Source: Verrucomicrobia bacterium LW23
GTDB lineage: Bacteria; Verrucomicrobiota; Verrucomicrobiia; Methylacidiphilales; UBA1321
Assembly: GCA_003054695.1 (NCBI GenBank)
Contig: QAZA01000024.1
Span: forward strand, 1-64,000
DNA length: 64,000 nucleotides
Reading direction: 5' to 3'
The stretch's first letter is position 1, and each line of letters starts with the position of its first letter. The position numbers and the translations under genes were made by a program. The notes below the pieces were generated by a model. It was not told where the DNA came from. It did not search any database and was given only the letters and a program-made list of their open reading frames with translations. Below are positions 16,131 to 25,111 of this stretch, one piece after another.

Positions 16131-19100
16131 TCAGGGCTGTCTCGTCGAGGGGATGGTGCTGCTTGCGGGGAGGATGTCGCCGCTGTTGAGATGTAGTATT
16201 CCCTGGGGGGGCTGGCCATTGGTGTCGTAGCTGATGGTGAAGGCGCCGCTGGGGTAGTGGTTGAGGTAGTATTCCTCGTCCTGGTTGTTCCGCCCGCGGG
16301 TGGCGTTGAAGGCGGTGAGGTTGAGGGTGGGAAGGGTTATGGCATCCGGGAGAGTGGGTGGCGGGAGCACAACAGGAAGGGGTGCGTTGGGAGTGGGCGG
16401 GCTGGGCAGCACGATTACGGTGGGTGGAACGGGGGGCAGGGGGCCGGCCAGGTTGGTCAGGGTAAAGAATGGCGTTGGGCCGGCCTGGGCGATGGTGACC
16501 TGGTAGGTGCCGGTGCTGCCTGCGGCGGTGGGGGTAAGGGTGCTTTGCCATGTGCCGGATTCCAGAGTCAGGGGCTGGGTCAGCATTCCTGTGAGGGTGG
16601 CTCCGGAGGTGGGCGGGGTGAGGATGATGGCGCCGCCGGTGAGGTCGGTCAGCAGTACATCGTTGGAGGTGACGGTCACGGTCATGGGGCCGAAGGCGGT
16701 GCCGACTGTGGCGCTTTGGCCGTCGCCGGCGGTGATGGTGTAGGTGAAGCCGCGGCTTTGGTAGGCGCCGGCGTCGTAGATGCCGTCGGCGCGGTTGTAG
16801 CCGCGCTGGTCGGGGGTGCCGAGCAGGGAGATGTCGCCCGTGCCCAGGGCGGCGCTTCCCGGGAGCAGGGCCATTGTCTGGGTGGTGCCGCCGTTGTTGG
16901 CCAGGGCGGCAAGGCGTGGGTTGACGACGCCGGTTCGGGTCGTGCCGATGTAACCCGTGCCGCCCAGGCCCACCACGTTGTAGCCAAGATCCGTGACGCT
17001 TCCCAGGATATCACTGGGGCCGAGGTTGCCTGCCACAATGCTGCTGCGGAGATTGACGCTGGAGACCCCCTCCAGGAGGATTCCGGCGCCCAGGCCCCCT
17101 GAGTTTTGGCTGATGGTGACGGAGGTGAGTTGCAGGAGGGAGCCGCCGCGGTGATAGATGCCGCCGCCGTTTGTCGCGGTGTTGTTGGCTATGGTGGAGA
17201 TGGCGATGGTGGTGACGGCCGCGTTGTTGTAAAGGCCTCCGCCCTGCAAGCCGGCCCGGTTGTGATCCAGGGTCGATCCGTTTATGTTGAGAATGGAGCC
17301 GTCCTTGTAGACGGCGCCGCCGTTTCCAGCCTGGGCGGTGTTGTAGCGCAGGGTGCTGTCGGTGATGCTGAATGCGCCGGCAACGTGGATGGCGCCGCCG
17401 TCGCCCTGGGCATAGTTGCCCGCCAGCAGCGAGGTGTTGATCGATCCGCCAAAGCTCCCGCCGGTTATCTGGAATGCGCCGCCTTTGTCGGTGGTGCTGT
17501 TGCCGATGAGGTAGGAAGAGCCGATGGTGAGAGGGCCGCTGCCGGAGGCCCAAGTGATCGCACCGCCGCCGCTTCGGGAGATGTTGCCGATAAGGTAGCT
17601 ATCCTGGATGGTTGCCGAGGTAAGCACCTGTGCGCCGGAGCCAACATAGCCGTTATTGGCAATGATAATGGAGCCGTTGTTCACGGTCAGCCCTCCGGTA
17701 GCAATGACGATGCCGGCTGATCCCGAAGTGGTGCTGCTCTGGTTAAACGCTACAAGGCTGAGGGAGATGGTGATGATGCCATTGCCCGCGCCGCTGGCAA
17801 TCGACCCATTGCCGTTTGGCCCGCCGTTGCCGATTACGGAGGAATCGGTGAGCTGAAAGGTGCCGCCCTCCAGGTTAACGGCCGCGCCGGCTCCCGTGGC
17901 GCTGAGCGAGTTGCCGCGCAGCAGGGAAGCGGTGTTGATGCTCAGGGTGCCGCCGGAGAACCAGATGCCGCCGCCGGATGTGGCGCTGGAGTTGTTCTGA
18001 ATGACGGTTCCGGCGATGGTAACGGTACCGCCGCCGCCTCGGATGCCGCCGCCCACGCCCAGCGCGCGGTTATTGTAGATGACCGAGCCGCTGATATTTA
18101 CGGTGCTTCGGGAGTCGATGCCGCCGCCGCTGCCGTCCGCCTGGTTGCGCTCCACCCGCGTGTCCACCAGGGTAAGCGTGGTGCCGCTTGCGGCGTAGAT
18201 GCCGCCGCCGTTATCGGCCGCGGTGTTATCCTTCACCCAGGCTGCGTTGAGCGTAAGGTTACCCCCCAGCAGCAGGACGCCGCCGCCGCTGAACACGCCG
18301 CCGGTGTCCTGCGCCTGCCCGCCGCTGATGCCCAGGGCATTGATCTGGATGGCGGCGCCGGGGGCGGCGTTGATCGCCAGCGTGGTGCCCTGCCGCATGC
18401 CATCGATAAACACAATCGGCCCGCTGGCGGCCACGTAGCCGGGCTGCGTGTGGCCGTTGATGGTGACGCCGCTGGTGATGTCGAAACCGCCGCTTCCTGT
18501 GGCGGCGCGGATGGTATAGGTGCCGCTGAGGAAATTGCGCCCGGGATCGGACGTGGGGATGTTGAAGTTGATGACGCTGCCCTCCGCAATGCCGGCGGAG
18601 TTGATCGCCAGGCCGAGGCGGAAGGTGCCGTCCACATGGGTGACGGTGGCCGGATTGTAGTCCCGCGTGTTGGTGACGGTGTAGACCTCGCGGCTCTCAA
18701 ACGCGCCAATATCCGCGCGATTGCCCGGCGAGTCCGCGCCGCGCGTTACGCCGCGCTGATCGGTGTCGCCCGGCGCGTAGTTACTGGTGGGGATGGCGTT
18801 GAGCGCAATGCTGCCCGGCAGGAGGCCGAACGTCTGCGTGGCGCCTCCGTACCAGCCCAGGGCGGAGAGGCCGGGATCGACTCCGGTGACGGTTCCCGGG
18901 GCCACGAAGGTGGTCCCCAGCGCGCCGACATCCTCAATGATGTTGTAGCCGCCGTCGGTAAAGGAGCCGCTCGAGCCCGCCGCCAGGTCCGGGCCGTTGA
19001 TGCTGTTGGCTACAATGGAATTCCGAATGGTGACGTTAGTCGGCGGGCCGAAGGAATAGATGGTGCCCCTGCCGCCTGTATTTATGTTGCCGGAGAAGGT

Positions 19101-22100
19101 GGATCCGATGATCGAAATGGATTGGTCGGTGTCAATCGCGGAACCGCCATCAATCAGCGCCTCGTTTCCGCTGAAGGTGGAGCTGTTGATATTACCCCCG
19201 CCTACCCCGATGCGGATGCCTCCGCCAAACCCGGCAGTGTTATCCAGAAAGGCAGATCGGGTGACGTTTGCCGTTCCGCCGCCATCCACCACTAGCCCGC
19301 CACCGGCCAGGGCTGCCTGGTTTCGGAACAACGTGGAGTTGGAAAGATTCAGCGTTCCTCCCGAGACATAAATCCCTCCGCCACCGCCGCCCGCATTCGT
19401 GGACCTGCTGAACGTAATGCGGGACTCCTGCACATTGAGCGTGGAAGGTCCGCTCAAGATGGCTCCACCATCAGTAGCGGTGCCACGGGTCAACTCCAAT
19501 GCATTCAGCGTCACTGGAGAACTTGCGACAGCGATATTGTAAATAAGCCGCCGCGCGTTTTCACCATCCAGCACAATAAGCGGATTGCCGCCCAGAGGCA
19601 CGTAGCCGGGCTGGGTGCTGGCGTCGATGGTGAGGCTGCGGTTGATTACGTACTGGCCGTAGGTGTTGGAAATGGTCCACTTGCCCGTGCCGCCGTTGTA
19701 GCCGGTGTCGGAGGTGGGGATGTTGAAGGTGATGGAGTCGATAACCTCCGCCAGATTGCCGCTGATGCCGAAGCGGAGGCTTCCGCCGATGGCTGTAGCG
19801 GGCAGGCCCGGGTTGTAATCCTGCGTGTTGGTGACGGTGTACGATCCGGTCGCCTGCGCCTCAAACGCGCCAACGTCCTGGGCCGTGCCATAAAGGCGGA
19901 GCCGGCCGCGCTGGTCAAACGTGGTGCTGGCCAAGCTGGGGCCGTTGTTGTGCGCGACGCTGCCGGCCATCAGCGCAATGGTGGGCGTGGGGCCGCCGTA
20001 CCAGCCCAGGGGGGCCAGACCCAGCGTGGCGTTATCGACGTAGCCGACCCCGGTGGTCCCATCGGAGGACATCGAACCGTAGTCGCCGATGCCGACAATA
20101 TTGTAGCCGCCAGAGGTGAAGTTGGCGGCGGAAGGTTGGAGGCGCAGATCGTTATAAATGGCATTGCCGGCGGTGTTGGCCGCCACAATGGAATTGGACA
20201 GATTGACAACCGTGGGAGAACTGACGAAGATGCCCCCTCCCTCGCCATTCGCGTGGTTGCGCGCAATGGTGGAGTTCCAGATCCTGGCCGGGGTGCCCGA
20301 GAGAAACTGGGCAAAGACACCACCGCCGGAAGTGCCGGCCCTGTTGTGGGCGACCGTGACGGTATCGAGCACGACACCGCTTCCTATATAGATGCCGCCC
20401 CCGCTACTGGACGACGTGTTATTGATAAATGTGGAGGTCCTGACCGTTCCCTGGGCAACGGCAAGCCCGCCACCAAATGGCGCTGAGTTGTTGTCAAAAA
20501 GCGAGGTGGAAAGGTCCAGAGTGACGCCAGTGTTGGAAAAAACGCCGCCGCCGCCGGTTCCAATGGACTGGTTGTTGCGGAATGTGGAGCCGGAGATGAT
20601 GAGGGCCCCCCCCGAATTGGCCTCAATTCCTCCGCCCGCGGAGGCTGAAGTATTGCCGTGCATCGTCACTCCGGCCAGAGTCAGTGTGGAGAGGCGTGAG
20701 TAGATACCTCCGCCCCGGCCGAATCTTGCTGAATTGGTGTTAAACGTGGAGCTGGTTATGCTCACGTTGGCGGCATCGGCGTAGATGCCGCCGCCGACCG
20801 TCCCGATGTTACTCGTAAAGGCAGAGTTATTTTGAATGGTAACCGTGCCGGCGTTAACGTACACGCCGCCACCCTCGCCGCTGGAGATCGTGTCGCCGTT
20901 GTTGCGCACCTGGGTGTTATCGATCAGGGTGACACTGTTCTGCCCGGCATAGATTCCCGAACCCCGGTTCGTCGCCACGTTCAGCTCCACAATGGAGGAT
21001 CGCAACCCCAAATTATAGGAGCCGGCGGAGTCCGCCACGAAAATGCCGCCGCCTCTCTGCGCCGTGTTGGTGCTGACGGTGGAGTTGACAAGCGTCAGGT
21101 CGGCGGCCTGGGAGTATATACCTCCGCCTTCCACCACCGCGGAGTTGCCAAAGATGGTGGTGTTGTTGAAGTTGGCCGTGCTGACACCTGACGCAAGGCG
21201 GACGCCGCCGCCGTAGTCATTCGTGGCGGTGTTGTTTGCAATCCGGGAGTTGGAGATCGAAAGCTGCGGCACCTCCGCATAAATGCCACCGCCGGCGGCA
21301 GCCTGGTTAGACTCGATAACGACGTTGCTGAGAGTGGCGGATACGGAATTGCGCAGAGCTATGCCGCCGCCGCTGGCGCTTGTCTGATTGCCGTAGATGC
21401 GCGAGTCGACCATGGAAAACGAGCCGCCGCGCACCAGGATACCGCCGCCGTTCTGGGTGGAGTTGCCGCGTGTAATTCCCAACCCGATAAGGTTCACCTG
21501 GTCGGCAGGCGCGACGTCGATATCCAGAATGCCGGAGACAGCCGTGCCGCCGCCGTCGATAATCGTCGCGTCGCTCCCCGCTCCCGTTATGGTCACCGCT
21601 TTGCTGATATTGATGCCGCTTTGCGTGTAGGTGCCGGCCGTGAGGTAAACATTGCCTCCGGCGGCCACCGCATCCAGGCCATTCTGGATAAGCGCCGCGG
21701 GCTGCACATACACCTGCGTCAGCGAGGGCGTGCCCGAGAGCGTGCCGCCGTTGAGATTAATGGACGCGTTGAGGTAGAGGATTGACGTATCGAACTGCAG
21801 GTTGTTGCCGGAGAGCGAGTTAACGGCCGTCGCCACCGTGATGTAGTTGGCGGCCTGCAGCGTAACGTCGCCGGAGGCGAGCAATGTCACCAGATCCTGC
21901 ACGTTAAGCACCGAATCCACCGTGGAGATGGTGAGCGACCCAGGCTGGGTGGAGAGCCCCTGGCTGATGGTGATGCTTGCGGGATCAAGCAACAGCATAC
22001 CGCCGCCCGTATCCACGCGGCCGGCAAAGGCGAGCAGGCCCTTGCTGCTGATCTCCGCAAACCCGCCGTCGCGCGCGGTGATGGAGCCGAAGAAATCGGT

Positions 22101-23291
22101 GCGCTCGTCGCTCCAGATAATGGCCGTGCCGCCATTTCCCTTGCCGGAGCTGGGTGAGGGCGGCCCGGCAAAGTCCGAGCCCGGCGCGCCGTCGACATTG
22201 ATCTCCGAGCCGGCTTCCACCGTGGTAACCCGCGCGTTGGCTATCGCACTGTCCTTCCCCTGGAAACCGCCGCCGATATAAACCGTGCCGCCCTTACCCG
22301 TGGGGCTGCTCGCGTCAATCCGGCTGGTGGCCGTGAGGTTGACCCGATCTCCCGTCACCTCCACACCACCGCCCCGCGTGCCGGGGGCGCTGGAACGCGA
22401 GGCCCGCGCCACCAGGCTGCCGGAGTTACGCACCGTTCCGGCCCGGCCCGCGGGCCCTTCCGCCTTCAGCACAATGCGTCCGCCACTCTTGTCGATGCCC
22501 GTGGCGCGGATCACGCCGGAGTTATTCACCGCCAGGGCATATTCATTGCCTCCCGCCGCCCTGAGCTCCGCCGCCATGGCGCGGATATTGCCGCTGTTGA
22601 CCACAGTTCCGCTGCCGCTCGAGCTCCTGATGAACACGCGTTGCCCGTCCGTGCCACTCGGTTTCACTAAAACTTCCGTGCCGCCGGCCAGGTTCACGGT
22701 GCCTTTCTTTGCCGTAATGCGCCCGCTGTTCTCCACATCCCGCGCAATCAGCGTCACATCGCCGTCCGTGGCGCGGATCTTGCCGAAGTTCTGCACTTTG
22801 GCAGAGGAGGAACCACTGAAGTTCAGGTCGCCGCCGGCCATAAACTCCGCGTTGGAGACATCGTGCGTGCTTGCCGTAAAGCCGGCGGTGTTCACACGCC
22901 CCGTCTTGCCCACCACAATGCCGTTCCTGTTAACCAGGTAAACCTGACCGTTCGCGTTGAGACTTCCATCCAGACGCGAGGCGCTTCCGCCCGTCACCCG
23001 GTTAAGCACCGCCGACTTCGCGCCCGGCTGAACAAAGGTGGTGGTTTCCCCCTGCTCAATAGAAAAGCTGTTCCAGTTCACCACCGCCCGCTCCGTTGTC
23101 TGGCGAACAGTGACCTGCCCCGGCCCGGTGTTACTGACAGAGACCGATCCCCCCTGCACACTGCCCCCCGAAGGATTGGCCCGCAGCGAAACCATGCCCG
23201 ATTGCAGCCCCAGCATCATCGATACAACAAGCCATGCAACAATGGACTGGCGCAGCCACAAAGCCAGCGAGTGAATGGTAGACAACGACAT
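16131..23291 (-). CDS. Giant secreted filamentous-haemagglutinin-like beta-helix adhesin
   Basis: This is a 2386-residue protein. Residues 1-38 are an extended signal peptide with a hydrophobic core (IVAWLVVSMMLGL). From about 40 to 330 is a haemagglutination-activity (TPS) domain, shown by the pattern VLNRVTGG...INANG-like LDGSLNANGQVYLVNRNGIV and VGKTGRVNTAGF. The bulk is right-handed beta-helix with endless GGGI and NNTA-type turns. Three choice-of-anchor-Q-like modules end at about residues 1130, 1515 and 2165, each closing with DQRG...GAF or GAYQ. A C-terminal Ig-like region and a proline-rich linker follow; no beta-barrel, LPxTG or sorting tag is seen. Export would need a TpsB-type pore, which is not in the window. 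It probably acts in adhesion or surface structure. Confidence 0.87.
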   Translation of the reverse strand: MSLSTIHSLALWLRQSIVAWLVVSMMLGLQSGMVSLRANPSGGSVQGGSVSVSNTGPGQVTVRQTTERAVVNWNSFSIEQGETTTFVQPGAKSAVLNRVTGGSASRLDGSLNANGQVYLVNRNGIVVGKTGRVNTAGFTASTHDVSNAEFMAGGDLNFSGSSSAKVQNFGKIRATDGDVTLIARDVENSGRITAKKGTVNLAGGTEVLVKPSGTDGQRVFIRSSSGSGTVVNSGNIRAMAAELRAAGGNEYALAVNNSGVIRATGIDKSGGRIVLKAEGPAGRAGTVRNSGSLVARASRSSAPGTRGGGVEVTGDRVNLTATSRIDASSPTGKGGTVYIGGGFQGKDSAIANARVTTVEAGSEINVDGAPGSDFAGPPSPSSGKGNGGTAIIWSDERTDFFGSITARDGGFAEISSKGLLAFAGRVDTGGGMLLLDPASITISQGLSTQPGSLTISTVDSVLNVQDLVTLLASGDVTLQAANYITVATAVNSLSGNNLQFDTSILYLNASINLNGGTLSGTPSLTQVYVQPAALIQNGLDAVAAGGNVYLTAGTYTQSGINISKAVTITGAGSDATIIDGGGTAVSGILDIDVAPADQVNLIGLGITRGNSTQNGGGILVRGGSFSMVDSRIYGNQTSASGGGIALRNSVSATLSNVVIESNQAAAGGGIYAEVPQLSISNSRIANNTATNDYGGGVRLASGVSTANFNNTTIFGNSAVVEGGGIYSQAADLTLVNSTVSTNTAQRGGGIFVADSAGSYNLGLRSSIVELNVATNRGSGIYAGQNSVTLIDNTQVRNNGDTISSGEGGGVYVNAGTVTIQNNSAFTSNIGTVGGGIYADAANVSITSSTFNTNSARFGRGGGIYSRLSTLTLAGVTMHGNTSASAGGGIEANSGGALIISGSTFRNNQSIGTGGGGVFSNTGVTLDLSTSLFDNNSAPFGGGLAVAQGTVRTSTFINNTSSSSGGGIYIGSGVVLDTVTVAHNRAGTSGGGVFAQFLSGTPARIWNSTIARNHANGEGGGIFVSSPTVVNLSNSIVAANTAGNAIYNDLRLQPSAANFTSGGYNIVGIGDYGSMSSDGTTGVGYVDNATLGLAPLGWYGGPTPTIALMAGSVAHNNGPSLASTTFDQRGRLRLYGTAQDVGAFEAQATGSYTVTNTQDYNPGLPATAIGGSLRFGISGNLAEVIDSITFNIPTSDTGYNGGTGKWTISNTYGQYVINRSLTIDASTQPGYVPLGGNPLIVLDGENARRLIYNIAVASSPVTLNALELTRGTATDGGAILSGPSTLNVQESRITFSRSTNAGGGGGGIYVSGGTLNLSNSTLFRNQAALAGGGLVVDGGGTANVTRSAFLDNTAGFGGGIRIGVGGGNINSSTFSGNEALIDGGSAIDTDQSISIIGSTFSGNINTGGRGTIYSFGPPTNVTIRNSIVANSINGPDLAAGSSGSFTDGGYNIIEDVGALGTTFVAPGTVTGVDPGLSALGWYGGATQTFGLLPGSIALNAIPTSNYAPGDTDQRGVTRGADSPGNRADIGAFESREVYTVTNTRDYNPATVTHVDGTFRLGLAINSAGIAEGSVINFNIPTSDPGRNFLSGTYTIRAATGSGGFDITSGVTINGHTQPGYVAASGPIVFIDGMRQGTTLAINAAPGAAIQINALGISGGQAQDTGGVFSGGGVLLLGGNLTLNAAWVKDNTAADNGGGIYAASGTTLTLVDTRVERNQADGSGGGIDSRSTVNISGSVIYNNRALGVGGGIRGGGGTVTIAGTVIQNNSSATSGGGIWFSGGTLSINTASLLRGNSLSATGAGAAVNLEGGTFQLTDSSVIGNGGPNGNGSIASGAGNGIITISLSLVAFNQSSTTSGSAGIVIATGGLTVNNGSIIIANNGYVGSGAQVLTSATIQDSYLIGNISRSGGGAITWASGSGPLTIGSSYLIGNSTTDKGGAFQITGGSFGGSINTSLLAGNYAQGDGGAIHVAGAFSITDSTLRYNTAQAGNGGAVYKDGSILNINGSTLDHNRAGLQGGGLYNNAAVTTIAISTIANNTATNGGGIYHRGGSLLQLTSVTISQNSGGLGAGILLEGVSSVNLRSSIVAGNLGPSDILGSVTDLGYNVVGLGGTGYIGTTRTGVVNPRLAALANNGGTTQTMALLPGSAALGTGDISLLGTPDQRGYNRADGIYDAGAYQSRGFTYTITAGDGQSATVGTAFGPMTVTVTSNDVLLTDLTGGAIILTPPTSGATLTGMLTQPLTLESGTWQSTLTPTAAGSTGTYQVTIAQAGPTPFFTLTNLAGPLPPVPPTVIVLPSPPTPNAPLPVVLPPPTLPDAITLPTLNLTAFNATRGRNNQDEEYYLNHYPSGAFTISYDTNGQPPQGILHLNSGDILPASSTIPSTRQP

Positions 23292-23751
23292 AGGCCAGCG
23301 AAAGTGTACTTAATGTGTAATTACAAAACCAGATCAAATCTGTCAGAAAGCAGAATTTCCAGCAACACTAAACCCCACACTAAAGGCAGAAGTTCCTGCG
23401 AAACTATTGCATCGCCGACATCGAAGCGGTAGGCGGCGGCGCTCCCCCCCTTCGCGTAAGGTAATCCGACCTTCCTCCAGCCCGGGCAGGGAGCCAGGGG
23501 AGGCCGATTGTTTCACGAGTAGGGGGACAAAGCCGCCAAGAGGGAGGCTGAGTCAGCACATTGCTCCGTTCGGATTTAGTGGCCCCGCTTCCTTCCTTAC
23601 TTTTCCCGCCCATCGCTGCATCCCCCTCCGCCAGGCATCATTGTTCTGGACATTCTTCCATCCATGCGCTAATAGCCTCGCCCTTCATTTGCCGCCGGGT
23701 TTGCCGACATCTTTTGCACTCCCCGGCTCGCCCGCCTGACTGCCCGCTGCC
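23292..23751. other. Gene-free divergent spacer with a strong hairpin
   Basis: The spacer lies between the adhesin and queD, which diverge from it. No supported gene; a 69-codon frame (23404-23613, minus) has no clear family. AATCCGACC and its partner GGCCGATT (about 23463-23513) enclose a GC-rich inner stem and make a stable structure in either strand. I do not match it to a known riboswitch. Confidence 0.45.
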
Positions 23752-24282
23752 ATGCCTTACCGTATCTGTAAATCGTTCGAAATCGAAAACGGCCATATGC
23801 TCTCCAAGCATCCGGACGCCTGCCGTTTTCCGCACGGCCATAGCCGTCGCGTGGAGTTTGTGCTCGAGGCGGAGGCGCTCGACAGCCGGGAGATGGTGTG
23901 CGACTTCAAGGTGCTGAAGCTGGCGATGCACGACTACCTTAAAACGCTCGACCACGCCATGTGCGTCAACTCGCTGGACCCGCGGTTTGCCGAAATGCGC
24001 GCCGTGTACGGGGAGCGCGTTGTGGCGTTTGAGGAGCTCGACCCGACCACCGAGATCATCGCCCGCCGCATTTATGACGTTTGCCTGGAACGACTTGCGG
24101 CGCACGCGGCCGATCCCGCCTCCCCCTACCCCCTGGCCCAGGGCCTGCGCCTGCTGTCCGTAAAAGTGTGGGAGACAAGCAGCAGCTGGGCGGAGTACGC
24201 GGCGCCTGCGCCCGTGGAGATCCCCAGCCCCGTGGCGCGCGTGGCCTCGCGCAGCCACTCGCAGGGCGTGCACCAGATGTAA
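23752..24282 (+). CDS. 6-carboxy-tetrahydropterin synthase-like protein (QueD/PTPS family)
   Basis: This 176-residue enzyme is of the pyruvoyl-tetrahydropterin synthase fold. The family converts 7,8-dihydroneopterin triphosphate either to carboxy-tetrahydropterin for queuosine or to a pterin cofactor. Zinc ligands are in ENGHMLSKH (first His) and in CRFPHGHSRR (the HGH pair), with the nearby Cys as the usual catalytic thiol. LDHAM supplies the Asp-His pair and VWETSSSWAEY the substrate-binding Glu. The C-terminal 25 residues are an extension without motif. No other queuosine gene is adjacent, so the exact pathway is uncertain. recO follows after 21 bp on the same strand, so the two are probably cotranscribed. 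Confidence 0.9.
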   Translation: MPYRICKSFEIENGHMLSKHPDACRFPHGHSRRVEFVLEAEALDSREMVCDFKVLKLAMHDYLKTLDHAMCVNSLDPRFAEMRAVYGERVVAFEELDPTTEIIARRIYDVCLERLAAHAADPASPYPLAQGLRLLSVKVWETSSSWAEYAAPAPVEIPSPVARVASRSHSQGVHQM

Positions 24283-24303
24283 CGCAACGCGTTGCCGCTG
24301 AAT

Positions 24304-24927
24304 ATGAAAGGCGAAAGCGTATCGACCGAAGCCCTGCTGCTCAGCACGCTTCACTATGGCGATACCAGCCTGATCGTCCGCTGGCTCTCCCCCGGCGGCG
24401 GCCGTTTTTCCACCATTGCACGCGGCGCGCACAACCCGCACTCGCCTTTCGCGGGCTCGCTGGATCTGTTTTTTCTGTGCGATGTGCAGTACATTGCAGC
24501 ACGCGGCAGCACGTCGCCCTCCGGCGGCAGCCCGCTTCACCTGCTCAAGGAGGTGCATGTTCTGGAGCCCCATGTGGAGCTTCGCCGCGACTACTCCGTG
24601 CTGATGACCGCCCACTATTTTACCGCGCTGGTGGAGGCAATGACCGAGCCGGAAAGCCCGCTGGAAGAAGATTACGCATTGCTGCTGAAGGCTTTGCAAT
24701 ATCTCACCACCCACCCCGCAAGCCTGCGCCTGGTGGAGCGCTTTGAGCTGCGCCTCCTCACCCTCCACGGCATGGCGCCCGCGCCGGGGCAGTCGCCGGA
24801 CGATGTCCTCCTCTCCAGCCATGTGGACGTCCCCCAGGGCCGCGTGGAGCTGATGCCCCTGCTGCGCCAGGCGGCCGAGGAGCGAGAGCGCGCACGCAAG
24901 GAGGCGCCGCCGCCGGCAGAGGGTTAG
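24304..24927 (+). CDS. recO: DNA repair protein RecO
   Basis: This protein has 207 residues from the ATG at 24304; a TTG four codons earlier is possible. RecO helps RecR load RecA onto SSB-coated single strands in gap repair. The N-terminal OB-fold is recognisable (STEALLLSTLHYGDTSLIV, then LSPGGGRFSTIARGAHNPHS), followed by the helical C-terminal domain (YFTALVEAMTEPESPLEEDY, LRLVERFELRLLTLHGMAP). The CxxC-type zinc cluster of some RecO proteins is absent, and the protein is shorter than the typical 240 residues. It ends in a charged, proline-rich tail. A clear intrinsic terminator follows at 24971. Confidence 0.85.
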   Translation: MKGESVSTEALLLSTLHYGDTSLIVRWLSPGGGRFSTIARGAHNPHSPFAGSLDLFFLCDVQYIAARGSTSPSGGSPLHLLKEVHVLEPHVELRRDYSVLMTAHYFTALVEAMTEPESPLEEDYALLLKALQYLTTHPASLRLVERFELRLLTLHGMAPAPGQSPDDVLLSSHVDVPQGRVELMPLLRQAAEERERARKEAPPPAEG

Positions 24928-24970
24928 AGCGCTTGAAGCGCTTTATGTGCCTTAAGCGCTTTAAACGCTT

Positions 24971-24991
24971 GAAGGAGAGGTCCTTCTTTTT
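24971..24991 (+). terminator. Intrinsic terminator after recO
   Basis: GAAGGA, a GAGG loop, TCCTTC, then TTTTT form a perfect 6-bp stem with a T-run. Just upstream (24930-24970) there is repeated AAGCGCTT-type dyad symmetry that could stabilise the structure. Confidence 0.75.
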
Positions 24992-25111
24992 ACGCATTTC
25001 GGCTGGATAGTTTGTGAAACCTTTGTATGATTTTCGCGCCGCCACCGGGAAGTTTCCCTTCTCTCAATCAAGTCGGCTTGCAGGACATTCGTATCCATTT
25101 ATAGTGTCACC

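Noticed and set aside
16257-22941. Several long plus-strand frames opposite the adhesin
   Set aside because: They are Gly/Ala/Val-rich antisense shadows of the repetitive beta-helix gene.
23638-24822. 394-codon minus-strand frame across queD and recO
   Set aside because: It spans two clearly recognised genes on the other strand and shows no domain.
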